The notes under the pieces were generated by a model. It did no database searches. It worked only from the letters and a program-made list of their open reading frames with translations, and was not told the DNA's origin. 64,000 bases of DNA from Mycobacterium sp. Aquia_213 (lineage in GTDB: Bacteria; Actinomycetota; Actinomycetes; Mycobacteriales; Mycobacteriaceae): contig NZ_CP113116.1 in the NCBI RefSeq assembly GCF_026625985.1, forward strand, positions 3,410,001-3,474,000. Direction: 5' to 3'. The position numbers and the translations under genes are program-made. Shown in pieces: positions 1 to 8,924 of the stretch; the stretch's first letter is position 1; every line of letters begins with the position of its first letter.

Positions 1-666
1 CCGCTGGAAGATTCGAAGGTTTATCTCACCGGAACCGCTGCCGTGGTGAAGGACTTGGTCGAGGGCGCGCAATACGACCTCTTGATCGCGGGAGTCGCCG
101 CCCTCTGCCTTATTTTCATCATCATGCTGATCATGACGCGTAGTTTCCTCGCCGCGCTGGTCATCGTGGGTACGGTATTGCTTTCGCTGGGCGCTTCCTT
201 CGGGATGTCCATCCTGGTTTGGCAGTATTTGCTTGGGCTGCAAATTCACTGGACCGTTCTTTCGATGGCGGTGATCGTGCTCCTGGCCGTGGGTTCTGAC
301 TACAACTTGCTCCTGGTTTCCCGGATGAAAGAGGAATTGGGCGCCGGCATACACACCGGAATCATCCGCGCCATGGCGGGCACCGGAAAAGTCGTCACGA
401 ACGCGGGCTTGGTATTCGCATTCACCATGGCTTCGATGGCGGTCAGCGACCTGCGCAGCATCGCCCAGCTGGGCACCACGATCGGGATGGGCCTGATGTT
501 CGACACCCTGGTGGTGCGCGCCTTCATGACACCGGCCGTTGCGGCGCTGCTCGGGCGCTGGTTTTGGTGGCCGCAACAGGTGCGCACCCGCCCCGCAAGC
601 CAAATGCTGCGGCCCTTGGGATCTCGCCCGTTGGTACGTTCGCTGCTGCTGAAAGAATCGCGGTGA
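1..666 (+). CDS. MmpL family transporter, C-terminal part (cut by window edge)
   Basis: The frame is open from base 1, so the gene starts outside the window and about 221 C-terminal residues are present. They form the last membrane block of an RND/MmpL lipid exporter: several hydrophobic helices, then the motif AVGSDYNLLLVSRMKEE, whose Asp-Tyr pair is the proton-relay pair of TM10 in MmpL proteins. The tail after FWWPQ is basic and cytoplasmic. The protein is nearly the same as the end of the MmpL encoded 7 bases downstream, so the two are tandem duplicates. In mycobacteria such pairs (for example MmpL4a/4b) move glycopeptidolipid-type lipids across the inner membrane. Substrate here is inferred from the adjacent sugar genes. 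Confidence 0.93.
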   Translation, partial: PLEDSKVYLTGTAAVVKDLVEGAQYDLLIAGVAALCLIFIIMLIMTRSFLAALVIVGTVLLSLGASFGMSILVWQYLLGLQIHWTVLSMAVIVLLAVGSDYNLLLVSRMKEELGAGIHTGIIRAMAGTGKVVTNAGLVFAFTMASMAVSDLRSIAQLGTTIGMGLMFDTLVVRAFMTPAVAALLGRWFWWPQQVRTRPASQMLRPLGSRPLVRSLLLKESR

Positions 667-673
667 GGCGCGC

Positions 674-3610
674 ATGACCACAGAACCAATACCTACCGCG
701 CCCGCCGCGCCCCCCGTCCGGAAGCCGTTCGTAGCGCGCACGCTCCGCAACCTTTCGCTGGTCTTCGTCCTGGGCTGGGTGGCGCTGACCCTACTGGTGA
801 CTTTTGCCGTCCCGTCGCTGGAGCGGGTCGGCCGGGAGCACTCGGTGCCATTGGCGCCGCAAGACGCGCCGGCAGTGCAAGCGATGATGCGGATGGGCAA
901 GGTCTTCAAAGAGTCCGACTCGGACAGCTTCGTGATGCTAGTGATCGAGGGGCAACAGGAACTCGGGGACAGCGCGCACAAGTACTACGACAAATTGATG
1001 CGCCTGTTAAAGGCCGACACGAAACATGTTGAGCACGTTCAGGATTTGTGGGGCGACCGGCTCACCGCGGCGGGCGCCCAGAGCGCCGACAGTAAGGCCG
1101 TCTACGTCCAGATGAATCTGGCCGGCAACCAGGGCACTACGCAGGGCCAGGACTCCATTGCTTCCGTCCGGGACATTCTCGCGAAGAATCCGCCGCCGCA
1201 AGGCATTAAGGCTTACGTCACCGGCCCGTCGGCGCTGTTCTCGGACATGCAGGAGGCCGGTGACAGATCGATTTTGAAGATGACCGCGGTCGGCGCGGCG
1301 ATCATTTTCGTGGTGCTGCTTTTCGTCTATCGGTCGATCATCACGGTGGTTCTGTTGTTGATCACCGTCGGGATCGAGGTACTCGCGGCCCGCGGCATCG
1401 TCGCGTTTCTCGGCGATCACAGCCTGGTTCAACTGTCGACGTTTGCCGTCAACCTGCTGGTGGCCCTTGCGATGGCGGCTGGCACCGACTACGGGATCTT
1501 CTTCTTCGGCCGATATCAAGAGGCGCGCCAGGCCGGCGAGGATCGGGAAACCGCCTACTACAACACCTTCCGCGGGGTTGTCCCCGTCGTGTTGGGTTCG
1601 GGCTTGACGATCGCCGGAGCAATGTTGTGTCTTAGCTTTACCCGGATGCCCATCTTCCAGACCATGGGCGTGCCGTGCGCCATCGGCTTGGTCGTTTCCG
1701 TGGTGATCGCGCTGACGTTGGTGCCGGCGATCCTCACCATCGGGGGCCGCTTCGGGTTCCTCGATCCAAGGCGAGCCATCCGCTTCGGTCGGTGGCGCCG
1801 AATCGGCACGGCAATCGTCCGCTGGCCGGTGCCCATCCTCGTCGCGACCATTGCCGTCGCGCTGGTCGGTTTGGTCACGCTGCCCGGCTATCAGACCAGC
1901 TACAACAACCGGCTCTACATGCCCGACGACATTCCGGCGAACGTCGGCTATGCGGCCGCCGACCGGCACTTCACCCAAGCGCGGATGATGCCCGAGATTC
2001 TGATGATCGAATCCGATCATGACATGCGCAATCCGGCCGATTTCATCGTCCTGCACAGGCTGGCCAGAGCCATATTCAAGGTGCCCGGAATTGCCCGGGT
2101 TCAGGGCATAACCCGGCCCGAGGGAACACCGATCGAACACACCTCGATCCCCTTCATGCTCGCCATGCAGAATTCGGCCCAGTCACAAAACATCAAATAT
2201 ATGAAGGCTCGCATGGACGACATGCTCGAGCAGGTCCACATGATGGACATACAGATCGCGTCAATGAGACGCCTTTACGCATTGCAGTCGGAACTTACCG
2301 CCCTAACGCACGAATCGATCACCAAAACCGACGAGATGACGGCGCTCTTGTACGAGTTGAGAGACCATTTTGCCGACTTCGAAGATTTCCTCAGACCCAT
2401 CAAGAGCTATTTTTACTGGGAAAAGCATTGCTTCGATATCCCCATATGCTTTGCGTTGAGGTCGATCTTTGACACGCTAGACGGGGTCGACGAGCTGAGC
2501 GACAAACTCAAGGATCTGTTGGTGGATCTCCACAAAATGGATGCCTTGCTGCCGCAACTGCTTGAGCAGTTCCCGCAGATGATTGCAAGCATGCAGTTTT
2601 TCAAGTCGACGACGCTGACGATGCACAGCACCATGGGTGGAATCCTCGGCCAAGTAGATGTCGACAATAAAGACGCCACCACCATGGGTCAGGCGTTCGA
2701 CAACTCTAGAAACGACGATTCCTTCTATCTGCCTCCGGAGATTTTCAAAAACGCGGACTTCCAGAAGGCGATGAATCAATTCTTGTCGCCCGACGGGAAA
2801 GCCGCGCGGTTCATCATCTCCCACAAAGGAGACCCGGCATCGCCCGAAAGCGTGGACCGGGTAGACAAGATCAAGACGGCGGCCGAGGAGGCGCTCAAGA
2901 CGACGCCCCTGGAAGACTCCAAGATCTGGCTCGCCGGCACCGCGTCGACCTTCAAGGACTTCAAAGACGGCTCGAAATTCGACCTCTTGATCGCGGGAAT
3001 CGGCGCGCTGTGCCTGATCTTCACGATCATGCTCATCATCACGCGCAGCTTTGTCGCCGCCCTGGTCATCGTCGGTACGGTGGCTCTTTCGCTGGGCTCA
3101 TCGTTCGGGCTTTCGGTCCTGATCTGGCAGTACATTCTGGGAATCAAGCTGTACTGGATGGTCCTGCCGATGTCGGTGATCGTCCTGCTGGCGGTGGGGT
3201 CTGACTACAACTTGTTGTTGGTATCCCGCATGAAAGAGGAAATAGGCGCGGGTATCAATACCGGCATCATTCGCGCAATGGGCGGTACCGGAAAGGTCGT
3301 GACCAACGCCGGTCTGGTGTTCGCCTTCACGATGGCGTCGATGGCGTCCAGTGATTTGCGGATCATCGGTCAGGTCGGTACGACCATCGGCCTCGGGCTG
3401 TTGTTCGACACCCTGATCGTCCGCTCGTTCATGACTCCCACCATCGCCACGTTGCTCGGACGCTGGTTCTGGTGGCCGCAGGTAGTCCGGCCGCGCCCGG
3501 CCAGTCAAATGCTGCGGCCGGAAGGCCCCCGTCCGCTGGTTCGCGCTTTGCTAGGCCAGGAGCACGCTGGGGACGCGCCTACGGCCGAAATCCCAAGGCA
3601 GTCAGTCTAG
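674..3610 (+). CDS. MmpL family lipid transporter
   Basis: A 978-residue RND-type inner-membrane exporter, the size of MmpL4/MmpL5 and shorter than MmpL12. One N-terminal helix (about residues 28-50) is followed by a periplasmic porter domain, then TM2-6 with AGTDYGIFFFGRYQEAR, a second large periplasmic domain rich in Met and Leu heptads (about 480-650, probably coiled coil), and TM7-12 with GSDYNLLLVSRMKEE. Both Asp-Tyr proton-relay pairs are present, so it should be active. The ATG start lies 7 bases after the stop of the tandem upstream MmpL, indicating one operon. No MmpS gene is visible; it could lie upstream of the window. Likely role is export of a glycolipid precursor, inferred from the neighbouring drrABC and sugar genes. 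Confidence 0.95.
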   Translation: MTTEPIPTAPAAPPVRKPFVARTLRNLSLVFVLGWVALTLLVTFAVPSLERVGREHSVPLAPQDAPAVQAMMRMGKVFKESDSDSFVMLVIEGQQELGDSAHKYYDKLMRLLKADTKHVEHVQDLWGDRLTAAGAQSADSKAVYVQMNLAGNQGTTQGQDSIASVRDILAKNPPPQGIKAYVTGPSALFSDMQEAGDRSILKMTAVGAAIIFVVLLFVYRSIITVVLLLITVGIEVLAARGIVAFLGDHSLVQLSTFAVNLLVALAMAAGTDYGIFFFGRYQEARQAGEDRETAYYNTFRGVVPVVLGSGLTIAGAMLCLSFTRMPIFQTMGVPCAIGLVVSVVIALTLVPAILTIGGRFGFLDPRRAIRFGRWRRIGTAIVRWPVPILVATIAVALVGLVTLPGYQTSYNNRLYMPDDIPANVGYAAADRHFTQARMMPEILMIESDHDMRNPADFIVLHRLARAIFKVPGIARVQGITRPEGTPIEHTSIPFMLAMQNSAQSQNIKYMKARMDDMLEQVHMMDIQIASMRRLYALQSELTALTHESITKTDEMTALLYELRDHFADFEDFLRPIKSYFYWEKHCFDIPICFALRSIFDTLDGVDELSDKLKDLLVDLHKMDALLPQLLEQFPQMIASMQFFKSTTLTMHSTMGGILGQVDVDNKDATTMGQAFDNSRNDDSFYLPPEIFKNADFQKAMNQFLSPDGKAARFIISHKGDPASPESVDRVDKIKTAAEEALKTTPLEDSKIWLAGTASTFKDFKDGSKFDLLIAGIGALCLIFTIMLIITRSFVAALVIVGTVALSLGSSFGLSVLIWQYILGIKLYWMVLPMSVIVLLAVGSDYNLLLVSRMKEEIGAGINTGIIRAMGGTGKVVTNAGLVFAFTMASMASSDLRIIGQVGTTIGLGLLFDTLIVRSFMTPTIATLLGRWFWWPQVVRPRPASQMLRPEGPRPLVRALLGQEHAGDAPTAEIPRQSV

Positions 3611-3771
3611 TTGGCGACGCCGATTGCGAGTGGGGAAAAGTTTGAGCACATTTCGCAAATAGAACAGTTGCGCGCTGGACCTTTTGCGGCGGCGCTCGAA
3701 AAGCACTGTCCTGGACCATTTAACAGCAAAACCGTCAACGCACTGGCGCCAACGATGGAATACTCCCTACC

Positions 3772-4719
3772 GTGAGCTCACTGGCAATCGAAGTCGACGG
3801 CCTTGCGAAGACATTCGGGCGAAACACGCCTGCGCTGAGTGGCGTCAGCTTCTCGGTTCCACCGGGAACAGTTTGCGGCCTGCTCGGCCACAACGGCGCC
3901 GGCAAGACCACCACGATCAACATCCTGTCTACGCTGATCCGTCCAAGTTCAGGCCGGGCCACTGTCGCCGGATACGACATTGCGCGCCAACCCGCGCAGG
4001 TGCGCGCCAGCATCTCGATGACCGGGCAGTTCATCACGTTAGACATGTTGCTCACGGGCCGGGAGAACCTAGTCCTATTCGGCAGACTTCGCGGGCTGCG
4101 TCGCAGCCAAGCGAAGGCCCGGGCTGACGAACTGATCGAACGGTTCGATCTTGTCGCTGCCGCCGACCGGGCAATATCCACCTATTCCGGAGGCATGCAA
4201 CGGCGCGCTGACCTCGCCGCGGCACTAATGGTGTCGCCTAAGGTGCTCTTCCTCGACGAACCGACCGCCGGGTTGGATCCGCGCACCCGCCGCGATGTGT
4301 GGGCCCTGGTGAGCTCCTTGGCCGAGCAGGGAGTCACGGTGCTGCTGACCACGCAGTACCTCGAAGAGGCCGACATGTTGAGCGACTCGATCGTCGTCAT
4401 CGATCAAGGAAAGGTGATCGCCAGTGGCACCGCCGAGGAACTGAAGCGCCGCGCCGGCACCGGCTATTGCCAGGTGAGCCCGGCAAATCCGGACGACCTG
4501 CCCCAGGTCGCGGCGGCTCTGACGGGACTAGACGGAGTCGTCGTCAACGGCGACACCAACTCGGTGTCGGTGGTTGCCCCCGCCGGAGTGGCTACCCTGG
4601 CCGACGTGTTTCGCCGCGTCGATGCGCTCGGTGTCGAACTGGCCGACATTTCGCTGCGTAAGCCGTCGCTGGACGAGGCGTTCCTGCACATCACGGAACG
4701 GACCGTCGCCCAATCGTGA
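3772..4719 (+). CDS. drrA: Daunorubicin-type ABC transporter ATP-binding protein DrrA
   Basis: A 315-residue ABC ATPase of the DrrA type. Walker A is GHNGAGKTT (residues 39-47), the signature is SGGMQRR (about 142), Walker B is LFLDEPTAGLDP (about 160), and the conserved switch His is replaced by the TTQYLEEAD segment usual in the DrrA family. The C-terminal 80 residues form the family's extra domain. The GTG start at 3772 gives the family N-terminus SLAIEVDGLAKTFG. The last bases overlap the GTG of drrB by 4 bases, so the two are translationally coupled. With DrrB and DrrC it should form an exporter; in mycobacteria DrrABC-type systems export large cell-wall lipids (PDIM) or sit in glycopeptidolipid loci. 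Confidence 0.95.
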   Translation: MSSLAIEVDGLAKTFGRNTPALSGVSFSVPPGTVCGLLGHNGAGKTTTINILSTLIRPSSGRATVAGYDIARQPAQVRASISMTGQFITLDMLLTGRENLVLFGRLRGLRRSQAKARADELIERFDLVAAADRAISTYSGGMQRRADLAAALMVSPKVLFLDEPTAGLDPRTRRDVWALVSSLAEQGVTVLLTTQYLEEADMLSDSIVVIDQGKVIASGTAEELKRRAGTGYCQVSPANPDDLPQVAAALTGLDGVVVNGDTNSVSVVAPAGVATLADVFRRVDALGVELADISLRKPSLDEAFLHITERTVAQS

Positions 4720-5459
4720 GTGCCTTGGCCGCCCTCACCGAGCGTTCGCTGATATCCGCGGCGCGCGACGGCGAGATGATTTTCGAAATCGTGTCGCCTG
4801 TCGCGTATTTGGCGGGTTTCAGCGTCGCGCTGCACGGCCTGATCGACACCGGGCACCTGAGTTACTCGCAGTATCTGGTGCCCGCAGTGGTCGTCCAGTC
4901 GATGATCTTCGTCGGGCTACTGACCGCCGACCGCGCGGTGCGCGACCATCTGAGCGGTCTGGGCAAGCGTTTGCGGACGCAGCCGATCTCCGCGGCAACC
5001 CCCGTAACCGCGCGCATGGCGGCCACTCTGGTCCGGGCCGCGCTAGCGCTCATAGTGGCGATGGTCGCCGGCTATGCGTACGGATTCCGAATGACGGGCG
5101 GACTGACGAACGGCGTAGCCTTCGTGCTTATCGCGCTGCTATTGTGCCTGGCTGTCGGGCTGGGCGCCGACGCGTTGGGATCGAGTTCGAATAGCCTCCA
5201 GGGCGCCAGCTACACGTTGTTTGTCCCCCAGTTGCTGCTGTTTCTATTATCCACCGGGATTGCCCCCGAGAAGACATTTCCCGCCTGGTTGCGTCCGTGG
5301 GTTCGCAATCAGCCGGTATCCCAGGTTGTCGAAACGCTGCGCGGCCTCGGCGGCGGTCATGTATTGGTCAACAATTTGGCGGTCAGCTTGGCCTGGTGTC
5401 TGGGCATGGTGCTGGTCTTCGGCGTCATCACGGTGCGGATGCAGAGGCGGGGCTCGTGA
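4716..5459 (+). CDS. drrB: ABC transporter permease DrrB
   Basis: A 247-residue ABC-2 type integral membrane permease with about six hydrophobic segments. The stretch QYLVPAVVVQSMIF and the later WLRPWVRNQPVSQVVETLRGL are typical of DrrB/DrrC permeases. The GTG start overlaps the drrA stop (GTGA), and its own stop overlaps the drrC start in the same way, giving a fully coupled drrA-drrB-drrC unit. It is expected to form the membrane channel together with DrrC, energised by DrrA. Confidence 0.92.
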   Translation: MSALAALTERSLISAARDGEMIFEIVSPVAYLAGFSVALHGLIDTGHLSYSQYLVPAVVVQSMIFVGLLTADRAVRDHLSGLGKRLRTQPISAATPVTARMAATLVRAALALIVAMVAGYAYGFRMTGGLTNGVAFVLIALLLCLAVGLGADALGSSSNSLQGASYTLFVPQLLLFLLSTGIAPEKTFPAWLRPWVRNQPVSQVVETLRGLGGGHVLVNNLAVSLAWCLGMVLVFGVITVRMQRRGS

Positions 5460-6247
5460 TATCTCATCCCGAAATGCCGGGCTCACTGCTGATCGAGAGC
5501 TGGCTGCAAGCCGGTCGACTCCTGATCCGGTGGCGGAGAGACCGAGCTGTGTTGATGGGTTCGTTGCTCTTCCCCATCTTCCTGCTGGTTCTTTACCAAG
5601 TGATCTTGGGCGAGCAGGTTCGTAGGGTCACCGGCATCGACAGCGCCTACGGCGTGGTCCCGTTCTGCGCCGTGCTGTCCGCGCTGTTCGGCACCCTGGG
5701 CAACGCGATCGGCATCACGATGGACCGCCAGTCGGGTGTGCTCAGCCGGATGTGGGTGCTGCCGGTGCACCGGGCAAGCGCACTCACGGGCCGGCTCGCC
5801 GCGGAGGCCATTCGGGCTCTCGTCGGTACGACACTTATCACCGCCCTCGGCATCATCATGGGGCTGCGATTCGCGCATGGCTGGGCGTCGGTACTGGTGT
5901 ACGTCCTTATCCCGTCGATCGTGGCGGTCGGTTTCACGGCGGTGGTAATGGCCCTCGTCATCCGCACCAAAGGCCGTACCATCATGACCTGGCTGGTGGG
6001 CGCGACCGTCGCGCTCGCCTTCCTCAACCCCGCGACCACGCCGATTTACCTCTACCCGAGTTGGCTCCAACCGTTTGTCCGCGTGCAACCGATATCACCA
6101 CCCGTCGAGACGATGCGGACACTGGCCCTCGGCGGACCAGTGTTGTGGCCCCTGATGATGACCCTTGCCTGGGCGATCTTGCTGCTCGCGGTCTTCGGTC
6201 CCTGGGCTGTGCGCGGTTACCGGCGTGCCGCCGAATCCAGTATGTGA
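5456..6247 (+). CDS. drrC: ABC transporter permease DrrC
   Basis: A 263-residue ABC-2 permease. The open frame runs further upstream, but the GTG at 5456 overlaps the drrB stop by 4 bases, exactly as drrB overlaps drrA, and yields an N-terminus (MISHPEMPGSLL) of normal DrrC length. Six or so membrane segments follow, with the conserved amphipathic loop WLQPFVRVQPISPPVETMR. The next gene is convergent, so this is the end of the export operon. In M. avium complex glycopeptidolipid loci drrC borders the serovar-variable sugar region; the same arrangement is seen here, with sugar genes starting 15 bases later on the other strand. Confidence 0.92.
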   Translation: MISHPEMPGSLLIESWLQAGRLLIRWRRDRAVLMGSLLFPIFLLVLYQVILGEQVRRVTGIDSAYGVVPFCAVLSALFGTLGNAIGITMDRQSGVLSRMWVLPVHRASALTGRLAAEAIRALVGTTLITALGIIMGLRFAHGWASVLVYVLIPSIVAVGFTAVVMALVIRTKGRTIMTWLVGATVALAFLNPATTPIYLYPSWLQPFVRVQPISPPVETMRTLALGGPVLWPLMMTLAWAILLLAVFGPWAVRGYRRAAESSM

Positions 6248-6262
6248 GACGGTTTCCCAGGT

Positions 6263-7036
6263 CTAGCCCCTGGCTTTGGCCCGGACCAGCCATTGACGAA
6301 AAACGGATTGGCGAACTTCCTTTTGCTTGAAGAGCGCCAGCGTTCGGCCAGAAATCTCGAAGGCCGCCGCCCAAAAGAATATGGGCAGCCGTTTCCTGAA
6401 CTCCTTATCGACCATGCTGCTGATGCCGGTCACGTCGTTGTACAACGTGACAACTATGTCCATGTAACGGGTAACGAGCGCCGGGTTGGAGAAGCAGCGG
6501 ATGTTGAAGTCCCAGTCGGCCCAGATCCTGTAGCGCAGGTTGTAGGGCCCAATACCGGCGAAAAGCTCGCGGCGATAGAAGATCGCCTGGTGGCACATAT
6601 TCGTCTCGAAGAGCAGACGGTCGAGATCGAACTCGCCGGCATGCCGGGTCCCGGTTGAACGGTTGATCACATCGCCGTATACCAGGTCGCTGGGCTGATG
6701 GTCGCCGACGAAGGTGGCGACCCGGGCCAGCGTGTCGACCTCGTAGAGGGTGTCGTCACCGCCAAGGAAGAGTAGCCAGGCCCCGCTTGCCATTGCCACT
6801 CCACGATTCATCGCGTCGTAGGGCCCCTGATCGGGACCGGAATGTATGACCAGTCGTGTACCGAGCTCGGAGGCAAAGCTTTTCGCGATGTCGAGGGTTC
6901 CATCCGTGGAACCACCGTCCACCAAGACCAGCTCAAAGTCGTTGCTTGTCTGTTGGACGACGCTGCGAAGACAGGCGTCAAGAGTCGCCGCAACATTGAA
7001 CGTGGGAACGATGATCGAAAACATCGGCGCATTCAT
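6263..7036 (-). CDS. Family 2 glycosyltransferase
   Basis: A 257-residue GT-A fold glycosyltransferase. Residues 5-12 (FSIIVPTF) open the nucleotide-binding half, VDGGSTDGT (about 38) contacts the UDP or dTDP sugar, and the metal-binding DXD-like motif appears as GGDDTLYE (about 88). A His-containing CHQAIFYRRELF segment precedes an acceptor-side region with WADWDFNIR. No membrane anchor is evident, so it is probably a peripheral cytoplasmic enzyme. It is transcribed away from drrC and is the last gene of a leftward series that includes a FkbM methyltransferase and GDP-fucose genes. A role in adding a deoxysugar to the surface glycolipid is inferred; donor and acceptor are unknown. Confidence 0.88.
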   Translation of the reverse strand: MNAPMFSIIVPTFNVAATLDACLRSVVQQTSNDFELVLVDGGSTDGTLDIAKSFASELGTRLVIHSGPDQGPYDAMNRGVAMASGAWLLFLGGDDTLYEVDTLARVATFVGDHQPSDLVYGDVINRSTGTRHAGEFDLDRLLFETNMCHQAIFYRRELFAGIGPYNLRYRIWADWDFNIRCFSNPALVTRYMDIVVTLYNDVTGISSMVDKEFRKRLPIFFWAAAFEISGRTLALFKQKEVRQSVFRQWLVRAKARG

Positions 7037-7090
7037 GGCGCTAGCTACGTTAGCAGCGTCAGCCCAGGCATGCGCCTCGCCCGCGCTGAA

Positions 7091-7822
7091 TCAATCTTCC
7101 TGACGAAAAAAGATGCCGTCGGCCTGCAACATTTGGCCATCCCGCGGATCGACGAAGCACGGCAATAACCCCGTCAATATAAATCCCATCGAATACACCA
7201 GATCGAGCGCTTGGTTGATGAGCATTCCACCTTCGTACAAAGGGAGGAATGACAATTCGAGTTGCAAACCGGCGCAACGGTCTTTGATCGTCGATTCGCC
7301 ACCAGCAAGCACGTGCTGTTCAAAACCCTGAACGTCAATCTTCAGAAAAGTTTTGTCGGTCGGCTTCAAGATTTCCGGCGCGACCGCGTCCAGCCGACGT
7401 ATCGGCACTTCTTCGGCACCGACATAATTCGCCGGCGGGTAGGCGTCCTGATGGCGTTTCAACATTGGTAAGACAGAACTACTTTCGCCGGCATTGCCTG
7501 CGACATTGACCGAAATCGTGCCTTCGGTGTCTCCCAGGGCACAACGCCGGCAATCCCAAAGGGGATCGTCCGACGCATTACGCTCCAACCGCGAGAAAGG
7601 TTCCGCAAGCGGCTCGAAGGAGATCATTCGCCCCTTGAAGCCCGCCGAGCGTACACCGGCAGCATATTGCCCTGAGTTAGCGCCGATATCAAAAACTACA
7701 TTCACCTCATGCGATTCAAGGTGCTTGACGAATTGGCGCTTTATATCCCGATCAGAATAGGAACGCGACAGCTGAAGTGCAACGCCACGTGCGATCAAGC
7801 CGGCACGACCAAACAAATTCAT
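7091..7822 (-). CDS. FkbM family methyltransferase, Rv1513-like
   Basis: A 243-residue class I SAM-dependent methyltransferase of the FkbM family, the same length as M. tuberculosis Rv1513. Motif I is VFDIGANSGQYAAGV (about 40-55), followed by ISFEPL (about 69) and LKIDVQGFE (about 157), the FkbM hallmark, and a C-terminal LQADGIFFR. It lies downstream of epiA-gmdA on the same strand, as Rv1513 follows gmdA-epiA in M. tuberculosis. The probable job is O-methylation of a sugar hydroxyl in the glycolipid, perhaps on fucose; this is inferred from context. Confidence 0.92.
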   Translation of the reverse strand: MNLFGRAGLIARGVALQLSRSYSDRDIKRQFVKHLESHEVNVVFDIGANSGQYAAGVRSAGFKGRMISFEPLAEPFSRLERNASDDPLWDCRRCALGDTEGTISVNVAGNAGESSSVLPMLKRHQDAYPPANYVGAEEVPIRRLDAVAPEILKPTDKTFLKIDVQGFEQHVLAGGESTIKDRCAGLQLELSFLPLYEGGMLINQALDLVYSMGFILTGLLPCFVDPRDGQMLQADGIFFRQED

Positions 7823-7953
7823 TCTGTGACACTAACACGCGAATACAGGGGCGGAATGGACTCCCCAACAACGTGACGACCCGAACGTGAACAACGGCTA
7901 ACCGGCAGGGTTCCGACGCTCTCCCCCACCGCATCGCACCAGCGCCGGCGCGC

Positions 7954-8916
7954 TCAATTGCGCACCGCACCGGCGTTGGCGCGATACCACGCGACCGTCG
8001 CCCCGATACCCTCTCGCAACGCAATTCGGGACTGCCATCCGGTCTCACGCAGAACCGACACATCCAGCAGCTTGCGCGGCGTGCCGTCCGGTTTACTCGG
8101 GTCCCACCGAGTTTTGCCGCTGTAACCCACCGTCGTGGCGACCATTTCGGCGATTTCAGCGATTGTGTGGTCGATGCCAGTCCCCACGTTCACGTGGCTT
8201 GGACCGTCGTAATGTTCCAGCAGGTGCAGGCAGGCGCTTGCAAGATCGTCGACATGCAGCAACTCGCGCCGTGGCGTGCCGGTTCCCCAGTTCGTCACCT
8301 CCGGCACGCCGCCGGCCTTCGCCTCCTCATACCTGCGGATGAGCGCCGGCAGCAGATGCGAATCCGATTGGGAAAAGTTGTCACCCGGTCCGTAGAGATT
8401 GGTTGGCATCGCAGAGATCCAGGCCAGGCCATATTGTCGTCGGACGGCCTGGACTTGAAGGATGCCGGCGATCTTGGCAATGGCGTAGGCGTCGTTCGTC
8501 GGCTCTAGCGAGCCGGTGAGCAGCGAGGTCTCCTTGATCGGCTGCGGAGCGAATTTCGGGTATATGCACGACGATCCAAGGAATAGCAGCCGCGGTACTC
8601 GCGCAGCCACGGCCGCGTCGAGCAGATTGACCTGGATCTGCAGATTCTCGGAAAGGAACTCAGCGGGATAGGTGTTGTTGGCCATGATGCCGCCCACTCG
8701 CGCCGCAGCATCGATCACGACGTGTGGCTGGGCGTCCCGGATGAAGCCAAATGTCGCGGACCGATCCGTCAGGTCGAGTTGATCGTGAGAGCGCACAACT
8801 AGATTGGTGAATCCCGCCGCCTGTAGGCCACGCAGCAGAGCGGAGCCAACCAAGCCGCGGTGTCCGGCGACATACACCGGCAATCCGCGATCCAGCACTC
8901 CGACCCGAGTATCCAT
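7954..8916 (-). CDS. epiA: GDP-L-fucose synthase (GDP-4-keto-6-deoxymannose epimerase/reductase)
   Basis: A 320-residue extended SDR that converts GDP-4-keto-6-deoxy-D-mannose to GDP-L-fucose with NADPH. It shows the Rossmann motif VAGHRGLVGSALL near the N-terminus, the family signature ARVGGI with NNTYPAEFL, the catalytic SSCIYPK and Y-x3-K in AYAIAKIAG, and the NVGTGIDHTI region. Length matches M. tuberculosis EpiA (Rv1512). The open frame extends to a TTG at 8934 that would overlap gmdA; the ATG at 8916, 8 bases after the gmdA stop, is preferred because its length fits the family. It works directly after the adjacent GmdA. Confidence 0.95.
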   Translation of the reverse strand: MDTRVGVLDRGLPVYVAGHRGLVGSALLRGLQAAGFTNLVVRSHDQLDLTDRSATFGFIRDAQPHVVIDAAARVGGIMANNTYPAEFLSENLQIQVNLLDAAVAARVPRLLFLGSSCIYPKFAPQPIKETSLLTGSLEPTNDAYAIAKIAGILQVQAVRRQYGLAWISAMPTNLYGPGDNFSQSDSHLLPALIRRYEEAKAGGVPEVTNWGTGTPRRELLHVDDLASACLHLLEHYDGPSHVNVGTGIDHTIAEIAEMVATTVGYSGKTRWDPSKPDGTPRKLLDVSVLRETGWQSRIALREGIGATVAWYRANAGAVRN

Positions 8917-8924
8917 CCGGTTTC

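Noticed and set aside
1007..2140. 377-codon minus-strand frame opposite mmpL
   Set aside because: Composition is His/Asp/Arg-rich and it mirrors the MmpL codons; no start site or family.
6248..6290. Hairpin (CCAGG/CCTGG) after drrC as terminator
   Set aside because: The stem is only five bases and lies in the coding end of the convergent glycosyltransferase.
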